A stretch of DNA of 64,000 nucleotides from Verrucomicrobiota bacterium (GTDB lineage Bacteria > Verrucomicrobiota > Verrucomicrobiia > Chthoniobacterales > Terrimicrobiaceae). Below are positions 35,642 through 44,507 of this stretch, in pieces (position 1 is the stretch's first letter; every line of letters begins with the position of its first letter). The DNA lies in contig JAPLTG010000004.1 in assembly GCA_026398255.1 (NCBI GenBank), positions 1-64,000 on the forward strand, read 5' to 3'. The position numbers and the translations under genes are program-made. Below the pieces are notes generated by a model, which ran no database searches, was not told where the DNA came from, and saw nothing but the letters and a program-made list of their open reading frames with translations.

Positions 35642-37074
35642 TTCTTCCCGCCGCTCTCCGCGCCCGCAGGAACAAGCCGCACGATCCTGTCGGGGTTGTT
35701 CAGAACGACATAAATAAACCCATCGGGTCCACAACGCACATCTCTCACTCGGCCCATGCCTTCAAACACCACCTCGTCCTCGATGACCTTCCCATCCCTC
35801 ATCCGCAGGCGGTGAACCGTGCCCTGAAGGCCACCTGCAAAGAAGTCGTTTTTCCATTCGGGGAACTTGTCGCCGTTGTAAAAAGCCAACCCGCAGGTCG
35901 CGATCGAGGGCGTCCAGTGATGGAGCGGCGGTTCGAAGCCTTCTTTTTCCGTGAGCGCCGTGAGCGGCGTGCCATTGTAGTTCATGCCGAAGGACGCCAC
36001 CGGCCAACCGTAGTTCGCGCCCTTGCGGATTCGGTTGAACTCATCGCCCCCGCGCGGGCCGTGTTCTGTCTCGTAAATCTCATGGTCGCGGGGGTCCACC
36101 ACCAGACCCTGAGGGTTCCGGTGGCCGTAGCTCCACACCGCCGCGAGCGCGTCCGTGCGGTCGGCGAAGGGATTGTCGGCGGGAATTTTTCCGTCGGGCA
36201 GAAGGCGGTAGATTTTCCCATTGGGGAGTCCGATGTCTTGAGCTTTGTCTTTTTCGCCGCGGTCTCCGATCGAAAAAAATACATGCCCGCGATCGAAAAC
36301 TATGCGCGACCCAAAGTGCACACTGCTCTTTGTGTAGTGCTTCGGATCCGCTTCGAAGATCGTTTCCTCATTGATCCACTTGTTGTTTGCGATCCGCCCG
36401 CGCGAGATTTTCGTCATCGAGGATTTGGCGTCGCCCGGAGCCGGCGCGGAATACGAGAGGTAAATCCAACCGCTCTTTTCGAAATCCGGGGCGTGGGCAA
36501 CATCCAGCAACCCTCCTTGACTCGAAACCACCACCGGTGGCGTGTCGGCAACGGCCTCGGGTTGGAGCTTCCAGTTTTCATCGAGCACCCTGAGGCGCCC
36601 TGGTTTTTCGGTCACCAACTTCCGGCCATCCGGCAGAAACGCCAGCGCCCATGGCGTCTCCAGCCCCGAGGCCACGACCGACTCGACGATGTAGCTGGCG
36701 TGCTCGGTTCGCACGGGTTCACCGGGTAGCATTTTGGGTTTCGGAGCACTGGATTTTTGCGCGGCGTTTTCCTTTTCACGGATATAGACCACCAAGGCGC
36801 GGATCGACTCCGCGGGGAGAGCTTTTTCAAATGCCGGCATGCCTGCATCGGGAATTCCAGCCGAGATCGAGGCGGCGATTTCGGCATCGGACGCGCCATA
36901 TTTCCAGATGCCTTCGTTCAGTGCGCCTCCACTCCCACCATCCATTTCCGCCCCGTGGCACGACGCGCAGTTCTCGCGATAAACATCCTCCGCCTTCGCC
37001 TGTGCCATAGCCCGACCACCTCCGAAGAGAACTCCGAAGGCCAAAAAACCAAAAATCGTGCGGCGAGCCATCAT
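35638..37074 (-). CDS. secreted cytochrome c-sorbosone/aldose dehydrogenase fusion
   Basis: 478 residues from the ATG at 37074 (MMARRTIFGFLAFG signal peptide). Residues about 28-100 hold one class I cytochrome c with the heme motif CASCH and a later Met ligand (GMPAF). From about 125 on comes a six-bladed beta-propeller of the PQQ-dependent aldose-sugar dehydrogenase (GSDH) type: GLETPWALAFLPDGR, SYGHRNPQGLVVDP, TEHGPRGGDEFNRI and GGLQGTVHRLRMRDG. Such enzymes oxidise sugars in the periplasm and pass electrons to cytochrome c. An upstream Met at 37125 would lie inside the tmRNA gene and was rejected. Confidence 0.88.
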   Translation of the reverse strand: MMARRTIFGFLAFGVLFGGGRAMAQAKAEDVYRENCASCHGAEMDGGSGGALNEGIWKYGASDAEIAASISAGIPDAGMPAFEKALPAESIRALVVYIREKENAAQKSSAPKPKMLPGEPVRTEHASYIVESVVASGLETPWALAFLPDGRKLVTEKPGRLRVLDENWKLQPEAVADTPPVVVSSQGGLLDVAHAPDFEKSGWIYLSYSAPAPGDAKSSMTKISRGRIANNKWINEETIFEADPKHYTKSSVHFGSRIVFDRGHVFFSIGDRGEKDKAQDIGLPNGKIYRLLPDGKIPADNPFADRTDALAAVWSYGHRNPQGLVVDPRDHEIYETEHGPRGGDEFNRIRKGANYGWPVASFGMNYNGTPLTALTEKEGFEPPLHHWTPSIATCGLAFYNGDKFPEWKNDFFAGGLQGTVHRLRMRDGKVIEDEVVFEGMGRVRDVRCGPDGFIYVVLNNPDRIVRLVPAGAESGGKK

Positions 37075-37082
37075 GAAAAAAC

Positions 37083-37435
37083 TGGAGGCGACGGGAGTCG
37101 AACCCGTGTCCTTCAAACGATCCACACAACCTTCTACATGTTTAGACGGTCTTTAATCTCGGAGAAGGCGGGCGAACCGTCACGCTTCCTTCTCCAGAGC
37201 GTCCACGAAATCGATTCATCCGGGGTAGCGGTCGCTCCATCCCAGACCAGCCTGCTGTCGTCGCATTCCGGACCAGCAGGCGTCATCCGGGATGCGTCGC
37301 AGCTCAATTAGGCCGCGAGAGCGAGATCTTCGTAATCTGCATTTATTTGTTTGATCCGATTTTTTACGAGGCCAACGAATCATCCTCGACATGCAGGCCG
37401 GGCTTCACACTCAAAGTCGAAACCATTACGCCCCC
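37083..37435 (-). ncRNA. ssrA: transfer-messenger RNA
   Basis: Minus strand, 353 nt. The 5' end reads GGGGGCGTAATGGTTTCGAC, and the 3' end GGACACGGGTTCGACTCCCG, then TCGCCTCCA; the outer 7 bp pair (GGGGGCG with CGCCTCC) with a discriminator A. The gene does not encode CCA. A tag reading frame at 37308-37340 codes ADYEDLALAA before TAA. tmRNA rescues stalled ribosomes and tags nascent chains for proteolysis. It lies between the sugar dehydrogenase and yqgE genes, and its likely promoter is in the 67 nt before yqgE's stop (TTGCAT and TAGTTT pattern, weak). Confidence 0.95.
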
Positions 37436-37502
37436 TTATTTGGGTGAGAGGAAACTAAGCCGCTTCTTGAGAAATGCAAGCCGACCTCCACAGGGTGGCT
37501 TG

Positions 37503-38033
37503 TCAATTCTGGCGGGGGTCTTCGGGCGCGTCCGAGAGGAGATGAAAAAATGGCCCCGAGGCGCGCATGATATTTTTCCACGCCGTGTCGGGGTTTTTCA
37601 TTTCGATCAGCTCCCGCGTGGGGGTCAGAAGCAGCCAGGCATTCTGCTCGAGTTCCTGCTCGAGTTGACCGACGGACCAGCCCGAGTAGCCGGTGAAAAG
37701 GCGAAGCCCATCCTCCCAACCGCGTCGCGACTCATCTTCCTCGCCGCCGTTGAACGCGCGGAATGCCACCATGCTCGGGTTTTCGCGCCATTGCAGGCTC
37801 GTGAGCAGCATTTTTCCCGCTTCCACCGGACCACCAAAATACGCCGGAGCTTTTGGCCCCCCATCCGCCTCGAACGGGATCGGGCGGTTCAGCACAAATC
37901 CCGTCGCGCCTTCCTCCGGGATATGTTGGGACAAAAAAATAATCGTCCTGCGGAAATTGGGGTCCCGCAGGTCGGGATGCGCCACGAGGAGCGACCCCGT
38001 CAAATTCTCGCCGACTTTCATGATCCGACCCAT
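37503..38033 (-). CDS. YqgE/AlgH family protein
   Basis: 176 residues from ATG 38033 (ATG 38021 is the alternative, giving MKVGENLTGSLLVAHPDL). The conserved family blocks are TGSLLVAHPDLRDPNFRRTI, TGFVLNRP and FGGPVEAG, and then GYSGWSVGQLEQELEQNAWL. The function of YqgE/AlgH is not settled; in several species it lies next to the Holliday-junction resolvase YqgF, which is not here. Its 3' end is 67 nt from the tmRNA gene. Confidence 0.9.
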   Translation of the reverse strand: MGRIMKVGENLTGSLLVAHPDLRDPNFRRTIIFLSQHIPEEGATGFVLNRPIPFEADGGPKAPAYFGGPVEAGKMLLTSLQWRENPSMVAFRAFNGGEEDESRRGWEDGLRLFTGYSGWSVGQLEQELEQNAWLLLTPTRELIEMKNPDTAWKNIMRASGPFFHLLSDAPEDPRQN

Positions 38034-38071
38034 AGCACAAACCTCATCCGGATGTGGCGAGAGAATTCGGT

Positions 38072-39211
38072 TCAAGAATACAGCGCGCGGACGAGGGACT
38101 GGCACCGTTCGTGGGGAAGCACGCCGAGTTCCATTTGGTTCATCACATACGCGAAGCCGAGGCGGCGGGTGGGGTCCGCGAAGGCAAGGCTTCCGCCCGC
38201 CCCCGCATGGCCGAACGCCGAGGTCGAGGGCCCCAGCATCGAGCGGATTTTTCTGCCGTCGGCATCGATCGGATCGCGGGTGAAGCCCGCCGAAAATGCC
38301 ATTTCGCGCTGAAGCACGGGGTCGAATCCCTGCGCGGCGGGGGCGGCGATCCAGCCGAGGATTTCGGGAGCCAAAATCTCCCTGCCCTGCCATGTGCCGC
38401 CATTCGCCAGCATCGCAAAAAATTTCGCCAACGCCCGCGCTGAGCCAATTCCTCCCATCGCGGGGAGTGAGGCGGAGCGGACTTGCGGGGCATTCATCGC
38501 CGAGGCTGCCGCGAGGCCAGCGGGGCTCGCGAAGGCGCGACGCGTGGGAGAGCTGGGATCGGCGAAGGCTTTGATAAAAAGCTCATCGGCTTTCGCGGGG
38601 GGGCCTGGCTTGGGAGCCAGCATGGTCGCCACGCGGTGGTGCTCGCTTTCGGGAAGCCCGATCCAGAAATCCAGCCCGAGCGGTTCGGCAAAAACTCTCC
38701 GCCAGCGCGCCCCCAGGGATTCCCCGCCAGCCAGGCGCCGGACGATTTCGTCGAGGAGAAAACCAAAAACCCTCGGGGCGTAGGCTGGGCCAGCGTTCGG
38801 TGGAATTTGCGGGCGCTGGAGCTCGATGGCCCGAACCACACTTTCGCGGTCGAGCAGACTGGCCGAGGGATCGTCCAAAGCGAAAAGCCCCGCGCGGTGC
38901 GTCATCACTTGCTCGAGCGTGAGGTGTTCCTTCCCGGATTGTGCGAACTCCGGCCAAAACTCCGCGACCGTCGTTTCCAAATCCAATCCTGCGGCATGAA
39001 TCGCGTGGAGCGCGCAGGCACTGGCCGGGGCTTTCGTTGCGGACCAGACCAGAACGAGAGTCGAACCATCCCAAGGTTCGCTTCGTGCGGCATCGCGAAA
39101 ACCGCCCTGGAGCGAAAGAACCTCCTCGCCGTCCTCGAAAACACACACCGCTGCACCAACCTCGCGGCCCTCCTCGAAATTTCGGCGGAACGCCTCCTCG
39201 AAGCCTCTCAC
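38072..39211 (-). CDS. serine hydrolase, beta-lactamase/class C fold
   Basis: 379 residues from a GTG at 39211 that overlaps the TPR gene stop. The SxxK catalytic motif is WSATKAP (Ser57, Lys60). Family blocks such as LEQVMTHRAGL, YAPRVFGFLLDEIVRRLAG and the end FGHAGAGGSLAFADP (HxG type) fit EstB-type esterases and penicillin-binding-like hydrolases. No signal peptide is evident, so it is probably cytoplasmic. The substrate is not known; related proteins split esters or D-amino-acid peptides. Confidence 0.87.
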   Translation of the reverse strand: MRGFEEAFRRNFEEGREVGAAVCVFEDGEEVLSLQGGFRDAARSEPWDGSTLVLVWSATKAPASACALHAIHAAGLDLETTVAEFWPEFAQSGKEHLTLEQVMTHRAGLFALDDPSASLLDRESVVRAIELQRPQIPPNAGPAYAPRVFGFLLDEIVRRLAGGESLGARWRRVFAEPLGLDFWIGLPESEHHRVATMLAPKPGPPAKADELFIKAFADPSSPTRRAFASPAGLAAASAMNAPQVRSASLPAMGGIGSARALAKFFAMLANGGTWQGREILAPEILGWIAAPAAQGFDPVLQREMAFSAGFTRDPIDADGRKIRSMLGPSTSAFGHAGAGGSLAFADPTRRLGFAYVMNQMELGVLPHERCQSLVRALYS

Positions 39212-39675
39212 AGCTCCTTGTGCAGCGAGAGGAGGTCCGGGTCGAGTCTCGCGATCTCGCGGAATTTCTCGTCCATCGCGAAGCTCGTCTGCGCATAGTC
39301 GCGCGCGGCGTTGATATCGCCTAGCACGGCGGAGTAGCAGGCGAGGTTGTAGAAATAAGTCGCCTCGTCCTCGAGGATCGCCGGGGCGCTGAGAAGCAGG
39401 TCGCGCGCCTCGGCGGTGCGGCCATTCTCGTGGAGGCAAAATGCCCCGTGGATGTAGCCAGCCACGCCATCGGGATACAATTCGCGCAACCTCCGGCACA
39501 ACGCCAGCGCGTCATCCCACGCGCGGGTTTTCATCAAAATAAAAAGCCGCATTTGGAGCACAGGCTCGACCTCGCAATACTCTGGGCCCAGGGCGTCCAA
39601 CTCTGCCAGGGCGTCCACAGGCATATCGAGTTCGATGTAGCCTTGGGCTGCAAGCAGAGTCCGGTCGAGTGACAT
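39208..39675 (-). CDS. TPR-repeat protein
   Basis: 155 residues (MSLDRTLLAAQGYIELDMPV...). Three to four helical TPR-like repeats are visible (EPVLQMRLFILMKTRAWDDA, GVAGYIHGAFCLHENGRTAE, ATYFYNLACYSAVLGDINAA). No signal peptide. Coupled by a GTGA overlap to the serine-hydrolase gene downstream, so the two are likely one transcription unit. It is divergent from the HlyD gene. Confidence 0.75.
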   Translation of the reverse strand: MSLDRTLLAAQGYIELDMPVDALAELDALGPEYCEVEPVLQMRLFILMKTRAWDDALALCRRLRELYPDGVAGYIHGAFCLHENGRTAEARDLLLSAPAILEDEATYFYNLACYSAVLGDINAARDYAQTSFAMDEKFREIARLDPDLLSLHKEL

Positions 39676-39774
39676 GGGGCGGAAAATACCGGTCGTGGCT
39701 TGTTTTTCAACCGCCATGTTCTGACCTCCGCGAGCTTCTTGCCAGCGGCGAGGCAAGAGGTAAGTTCGGCGGCC

Positions 39775-40791
39775 ATGATGTTGACCAGCCGGGCCAAACG
39801 CATCGCCCCCGGAGCCGCAGCCCTCGTGCTGTTTCTCATGGCGTTTCTTGGAGTGCGTCACGAACGCCAGCGCCCCGCTCCCACGGCCGATCAGGAGATT
39901 CTCCCCGCCCCGGTTTCTGTGGAGGTGGGATACGATCGACTCGCACGGATCAAAAAATATCCCGCCGAAATTCAGGCATGGATCGATGCGGAGATCCGTT
40001 GCAGCGTGGCCGGATTGGTGTTGGAAAAATTGGTCGAGCCAGGAGCCCTGGTGAAAAAAGGTGTCCCGTTGATTCGCATGGATGAGACCAGCGCGCGTAA
40101 TGCGGCGGATGCCGAACTGGCCCGGCATAGCGAGGCTTCGGGTTTGTTGGTGGAAACCGAGCGGCTAGAAAAAACCGGCACTGTCGGCCCAACGGCCCTC
40201 GAGGCTTCCCTGGCGGAAGTGCGCGGGAGTCGCGGCCGGCTGGACCGGGCGAGGGAGCTTTTGGCCCGACACACGGTTCGCGCCCCAATCAGCGGCGTCT
40301 TAACCATCCTAAGCGCCAAGGCGGGGGACACCGTGGAGTTGAATCAACTGATCGGCGTCGTGGCGGATGTCGAAAAACTTCGGGTTTTCATTCATGTCCC
40401 CGTGGCCGAGGTTGGCTTTTTCAAGCCGGGCGAACGATTTCTCCTCCGCATGGGCCGCGAGACGTATCGCCCCGAAATCCTCTTCGTCCACCCCGCCGCA
40501 GACCCGCAAACCGGCCTCATCAAAATCGAAGCCGTCCTCAACAACCCCAACCGCGATGTTTCCGCCAAAACTCCAGCCACAGTGGAAATTGAAACCGAGG
40601 CTTTCCCCGCCGGCCCGGTCGTCCCCGCGCGGGCGGTGCGGTTTTCCGAAAATGGAACGATCGTCCTCCGCGAGGAAATGGGAAAACCCGTGCCGATCCC
40701 CGTGCGGGTGGGCTCCGAGATCGACGGTTGGTATCCCGTTCTAGAAGGGCTCCAAGCCGGCGAGCGGGTTTTTATCGAAGGGCTGCCGTAG
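39775..40791 (+). CDS. HlyD-family periplasmic adaptor protein
   Basis: 338 residues from ATG 39775 (39778 is another possible start), with AAGAGG about 11 nt upstream. A single membrane anchor (about 9-24) is followed by a biotinyl-lipoyl-like domain (SVAGLVLEKLVEPGALVKKG), a coiled-coil hairpin, and the beta-barrel region (FIHVPVAEVGFFKPGERFLL and IPVRVGSEIDGWYPVLEGL). This is a membrane fusion protein of RND- or ABC-type efflux systems. The inner-membrane pump that normally follows is missing: the next gene is on the other strand. Confidence 0.82.
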   Translation: MMLTSRAKRIAPGAAALVLFLMAFLGVRHERQRPAPTADQEILPAPVSVEVGYDRLARIKKYPAEIQAWIDAEIRCSVAGLVLEKLVEPGALVKKGVPLIRMDETSARNAADAELARHSEASGLLVETERLEKTGTVGPTALEASLAEVRGSRGRLDRARELLARHTVRAPISGVLTILSAKAGDTVELNQLIGVVADVEKLRVFIHVPVAEVGFFKPGERFLLRMGRETYRPEILFVHPAADPQTGLIKIEAVLNNPNRDVSAKTPATVEIETEAFPAGPVVPARAVRFSENGTIVLREEMGKPVPIPVRVGSEIDGWYPVLEGLQAGERVFIEGLP

Positions 40792-40849
40792 AAACGGCCT
40801 GCTCAAAAACGAGACCCGGCCACCATATTTTTCCCACGGATTTTGGGGA

Positions 40850-41389
40850 TTACTCGCTCGGAGTGAATTGCGTGATTTTTGTGCCTTGGATTCCAATGCC
40901 TGCCATCAACCCCTGCTGGCTGAAGAAAAACACATAGATCCCCTTGTGTGTCGTGGTCGTGGAGATCGAGTTCGCAAATCCCGAGTCGGCGACCACCAAA
41001 GAAGGCGCGGCACCGAGTTCGAACCCCTCGGATTTTTTAAGATAATTCAGGGATTTTTCATCCATGAAGAACAGGGCATAGGAAAACTTCTGGATTCCCG
41101 CCTGAAGGCCGTAGGAGGCCGCCGTGGTGTTGAAGTAGCCAGCCACCGCGCCGTCCTTGAAAAGAACTCCGTCTCCACGCTGGGCCCCAAAAATAAAGCC
41201 CGCCTTATAGATTTCGGGAAAAACCAAAACAGCCAGAGACTTTTCCCCGATCGCCTGAGCGCCAGGATTGGTGCGGTAAAGATGCCGGAGAGCGGTTTCC
41301 GACTTCTCCTTCAAAACTTGCGCAGGTTCCGCCAACGAGGTTCCGGTCAGCGCGATCAAAGCAAGCATGGGGACGAGAATTTTGTTCAT
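40850..41389 (-). CDS. SYLF/Ysc84-domain lipid-binding protein, exported
   Basis: 179 residues with a signal peptide (MNKILVPMLALIALTGTSLA). Family blocks are ALRHLYRTNPGAQAIGEKSL, AVLVFPEIYKAGFIFGAQRG, GVLFKDGAVAGYFNTTAASYGLQAG and the ending GLMAGIGIQGTKITQF, typical of SYLF domains that bind phospholipids, including phosphoinositides in eukaryotes. In bacteria the role is unclear. The chosen ATG matches the natural signal-peptide start; the in-frame upstream extension lacks homology. Confidence 0.85.
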   Translation of the reverse strand: MNKILVPMLALIALTGTSLAEPAQVLKEKSETALRHLYRTNPGAQAIGEKSLAVLVFPEIYKAGFIFGAQRGDGVLFKDGAVAGYFNTTAASYGLQAGIQKFSYALFFMDEKSLNYLKKSEGFELGAAPSLVVADSGFANSISTTTTHKGIYVFFFSQQGLMAGIGIQGTKITQFTPSE

Positions 41390-41491
41390 AGCTCCGTCAA
41401 ACCAAACCACCTTCCCTGCGTCAAGCTTGTTAGGGTGCCCTGGGCGCAAGGCTCGCGAACTTTTGCTGAGCTTTTTTCGCAGCGATTCCGG

Positions 41492-41950
41492 CTAAGGCAG
41501 AAGCCGAGCCAACACGCTAATTGGCACATCCTGCAGCATCGTGCTCTCCAGCATTTCAAAACCGCAGCGCTGAAAGAGCTTCTCTCCGGACTCCGTGAAA
41601 ACATGCAACCGCTTCGCTCCCGCAGCAGCCGCAAGTTCGATAGCAGCTTGCACCAGCTCCAAGCCGTGTCCCAGCCCCCGCCTCTGCGGAACAACATAAA
41701 GACTTGCAAGCCACGGATCCAAATCCAGCCGCGCCGGACAGTCGCCGAAAACCACACTCACAGATCCCAGCAACTCCATCCCCTCATGCAAAACGAGCGT
41801 CGCAGGCAGGGATCCATCCGCTTTTTGATTCAAAAACTCTGCCAGAGCATTCTGCACATCCCAATCCGCGTAAAGATGTTTCCACTCCGCAGCGTGCAAA
41901 GCCGCCAGCTCATCACGAAAAAATGGAACATCCGCAAGGTGCGAAATCAT
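41492..41950 (-). CDS. GNAT-family N-acetyltransferase
   Basis: 152 residues. The acetyl-CoA-binding loop is VVPQRRGLGHGLELVQAAIE, and the beta-strand before it is DPWLASLY. A further core segment reads KLFQRCGFEMLESTML. The substrate is not shown. It lies 103 nt after the SYLF gene start and next to the toxin remnant. Confidence 0.85.
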   Translation of the reverse strand: MISHLADVPFFRDELAALHAAEWKHLYADWDVQNALAEFLNQKADGSLPATLVLHEGMELLGSVSVVFGDCPARLDLDPWLASLYVVPQRRGLGHGLELVQAAIELAAAAGAKRLHVFTESGEKLFQRCGFEMLESTMLQDVPISVLARLLP

Positions 41951-41975
41951 AAATTGTAGCGCTGCAAAATTTGTT

Positions 41976-42107
41976 TCACGCCAAAGGATTTACAACCTCG
42001 AGAAAGCCGAATTTTTTGAAATCGGTATCGACCGTATAAAACCCTCTCACACCATGTTGTATCGGGATCGTGGCAATGTGTGACCCCTTTTCTACGAATG
42101 GAAGTGA
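41976..42107 (-). pseudogene. PIN-domain toxin C-terminal remnant
   Basis: The minus strand between a TAA at 42108-42110 and a TGA at 41976-41978 codes 43 residues: SLPFVEKGSHIATIPIQHGV, then RGFYTVDTDFKKFGFLEVVN and PLA. This is the end of a VapC-like PIN domain (usual form DAHIAAxAxxH...TxDxDFxxFxxLxxxNP). The front, including the first acidic residues, is absent and the DAH Asp is Gly here. It borders the type I R-M operon. Confidence 0.6.
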
Positions 42108-42125
42108 TTAGGAAGCAATCGTGGG

Positions 42126-44507
42126 TTACATTATCTTTTCCGCGTAGAGATACTTCTGGAAACCGGAAAATGTCTTCCCGATTTCTTCCGGATGCCCGAG
42201 GTCGGAAACAGCGTCTTGAATGGTCCCGTATTTAAGCCGTAGCAAGGGCGTCAACTTTTGCTGATCGAGTTCTTCCACACCGACGCTGATATAGTGGGAG
42301 AGAACGAATTCGAGAAACGCTCGTTGCTTGGCGTTGAATGTGGAATTGATATAGACGCGGGCATGGTCTGCGCGTTCCTCGCGCGGCACGGGTGGCAGGT
42401 TGTAGGCTACATAGGCCAGCACATCAAAAAGGTCGCTGTTTTCCGCGCCAATGATCTTTTGCATCTCCACTAGTGAGGCGTGGCCAAAATCCTTCTCCTC
42501 TAGCGCAGCGAGCAACTTGGCTCGCGTGTCCGGGGCGCTCCAAAGCTTGCGCAATTCTTCCTCGCTCTGGAAGAAGTCGGGTAGCTTGCCGAAGAGCAGT
42601 TCCATGAATTGCTGTGCGGACATCGGCGTGCCATCGGGATGCCAGAAGGTCGTCATCATCATGTGCTGGATGGTGCGCTCCTTGCCATCGGCCAGTTTCA
42701 CCTTCACCCGGCGCTTCTTGTTGCACACGCAGCGGACCTGGCCGCAAACCGGGCACGGCTCTTTCGGACATTGGCACGGCGATTTGCCGCAAACCTCGCA
42801 CGGTTTGGGCGGCTTCACCTCGCAGGCGCACGGGCGCTGGCCGCACTTTGGGCACGGATCTTCCTCCTGCGGCGGGCCATCCCATTCTGGGTCTTGGAAG
42901 TTGAGGTGCGCTTTCACGAAGTCATAGATCGTGAAGTAATCCTTCCCGTCGAAGAGTCGGGTGCCACGCCCGATGATCTGCTTGAACTCGATCATTGAGT
43001 TGATGGGCCGCATCAGGACGATGTTGCGGATGTTCCGAGCATCGACGCCGGTAGAGAGCTTCTGCGAGGTGGTGAGGATGGTGGGAATGCTTTTCTCGTT
43101 GTCTTGAAAGTCCCGCAACCATTGCTCGCCGATACCGCCGTCATCCGCCGTGACCCGGTGGCAATAGTTCACATCGCTGCTCGTCTTGAGCTGGTTGATG
43201 AGGTCGCGCACGAGCAGCGCGTGAGCCTGGTTGGCACAGAAGACCAGCGTCTTTTCGTTCTGGTTGATCTGCGACAGAAAGATTTCCACGCGCTTTTTCT
43301 CCCGCTCGCGAATCTCGATGCTGCGGTTGAAGTCCGCTTCCTCATAGAGTTTGCCCGCTTCAATTTCGCCCTCCACCACGGCGTCATCCGAGGTCCAAAC
43401 ATAGTAATCAATCGTCGTCTGAATCTGCTTCACGCGGAAGGGCGTGAGGAAGCCGTCGTTGATGCCTTCCTTGAGCGAGTAGATGAACGCCGGCTCGCCG
43501 AAGTAGGCGTAGGTGTCCACATTGTCCTTACGCTTGGGCGTGGCGGTGAGGCCGAGTTGCACCGCGGGCGCGAAGTAGTCGAGGATGTCGCGCCAGTTGC
43601 TTTCGTCGTTCGCCCCGCCGCGATGGCACTCGTCAATGACAATGAAATCGAAGAAGTCGGGCGGATACTCGCCGAAGTAGGGCGAGGGCTGACCATCCTT
43701 CGGCGGGCCGCTCATGAAGGTCTGGAAGATGGTGAAGAACAGGCTGCCGTTCTTTGGCACTTTGCCCTTCTTGCGGATGTCCGCCGGCTCGATGCGCACC
43801 AGCGCGTCCTCCGGAAACGCCGAGAACGCATTGTAAGCCTGATTCGCCAGAATGTTCCGGTCGGCGAGGAACAAGATGCGTGGGCGGCGCGACGGTTCGC
43901 GGCTCAAGTTCCAGCGGGAGTGGAATAATTTCCATGCGATTTGAAACGCGATGAAGGTCTTGCCCGTGCCCGTGGCGAGCGTGAGCAGGATGCGTTGGCG
44001 GTCCTCGGCGATGGCCTGCATCACACGCTCGATGGCGATGTCCTGATAATAGCGCCCCGGATGCGAACCGCCCTTGTCTTCGTAGGGCACGGCGGCGAAG
44101 CGGTCGCGCCACGCATTTGCCTCGGCGAAGGTCATTGCCCAGAGCTCCTCTGGCGTCGGGTAGGTGGCGATTTCGCCTTCCGCGCCGGTCTGCATGTCGA
44201 TGGCATAAATGCCGCGTCCGTTGGTGGAATAGGTATGGCGCACCGCCAGCTTGCCCGCATAATCCTTCGCCTGAGCCACGCCCTCGGTCAGTTCCTCGAC
44301 TTCCGCCTTGGCCTCCACCACGGCGAGCTTGGTGTTGCGGTATTCGAGCACGATGTCCGCCTTGAGCGCCTTGCCGCGCTTGCCGTGGCCCTCGATGCGG
44401 CCGGGCGCGATGGGATACTCGCGCCGGATGCGACAACCCTCCGCACCCCAGCCCGCCGCTTTCAAGGCGGGTAGGATGTAGGCGTCTATCGTTTCGGCTT
44501 CGTTCAT
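42126..44507 (-). CDS. hsdR: type I restriction enzyme R subunit
   Basis: 793 residues from ATG 44507, which overlaps the Bro-N gene stop (ATGA). N-terminal nuclease domain: ADIVLEYRNTKLAVVEAKAE gives the Asp...Glu-x-Lys motif. Helicase: Walker A LATGTGKTFIAFQ, DECHRGG as DEAD-like box, then LGLTATPKR and IGRGTRLFDG. It belongs to the EcoEI-like branch. At residues about 551-596 an insertion has three cysteine-rich repeats of the form CPxCGxxxCxC (CPKCGQRPCAC, CEVCGKSPCQC, CPVCGQVRCVC), a probable zinc-binding module, followed by the C-terminal HsdM/HsdS-contact domain. It cuts unmodified DNA at random sites after ATP-driven translocation. Confidence 0.93.
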   Translation of the reverse strand: MNEAETIDAYILPALKAAGWGAEGCRIRREYPIAPGRIEGHGKRGKALKADIVLEYRNTKLAVVEAKAEVEELTEGVAQAKDYAGKLAVRHTYSTNGRGIYAIDMQTGAEGEIATYPTPEELWAMTFAEANAWRDRFAAVPYEDKGGSHPGRYYQDIAIERVMQAIAEDRQRILLTLATGTGKTFIAFQIAWKLFHSRWNLSREPSRRPRILFLADRNILANQAYNAFSAFPEDALVRIEPADIRKKGKVPKNGSLFFTIFQTFMSGPPKDGQPSPYFGEYPPDFFDFIVIDECHRGGANDESNWRDILDYFAPAVQLGLTATPKRKDNVDTYAYFGEPAFIYSLKEGINDGFLTPFRVKQIQTTIDYYVWTSDDAVVEGEIEAGKLYEEADFNRSIEIREREKKRVEIFLSQINQNEKTLVFCANQAHALLVRDLINQLKTSSDVNYCHRVTADDGGIGEQWLRDFQDNEKSIPTILTTSQKLSTGVDARNIRNIVLMRPINSMIEFKQIIGRGTRLFDGKDYFTIYDFVKAHLNFQDPEWDGPPQEEDPCPKCGQRPCACEVKPPKPCEVCGKSPCQCPKEPCPVCGQVRCVCNKKRRVKVKLADGKERTIQHMMMTTFWHPDGTPMSAQQFMELLFGKLPDFFQSEEELRKLWSAPDTRAKLLAALEEKDFGHASLVEMQKIIGAENSDLFDVLAYVAYNLPPVPREERADHARVYINSTFNAKQRAFLEFVLSHYISVGVEELDQQKLTPLLRLKYGTIQDAVSDLGHPEEIGKTFSGFQKYLYAEKIM

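Noticed and set aside
37075-37125. Longer N-terminus for the sugar dehydrogenase starting inside the tmRNA gene
   Set aside because: The extra 17 residues come from tmRNA sequence, and the internal Met starts a normal signal peptide.
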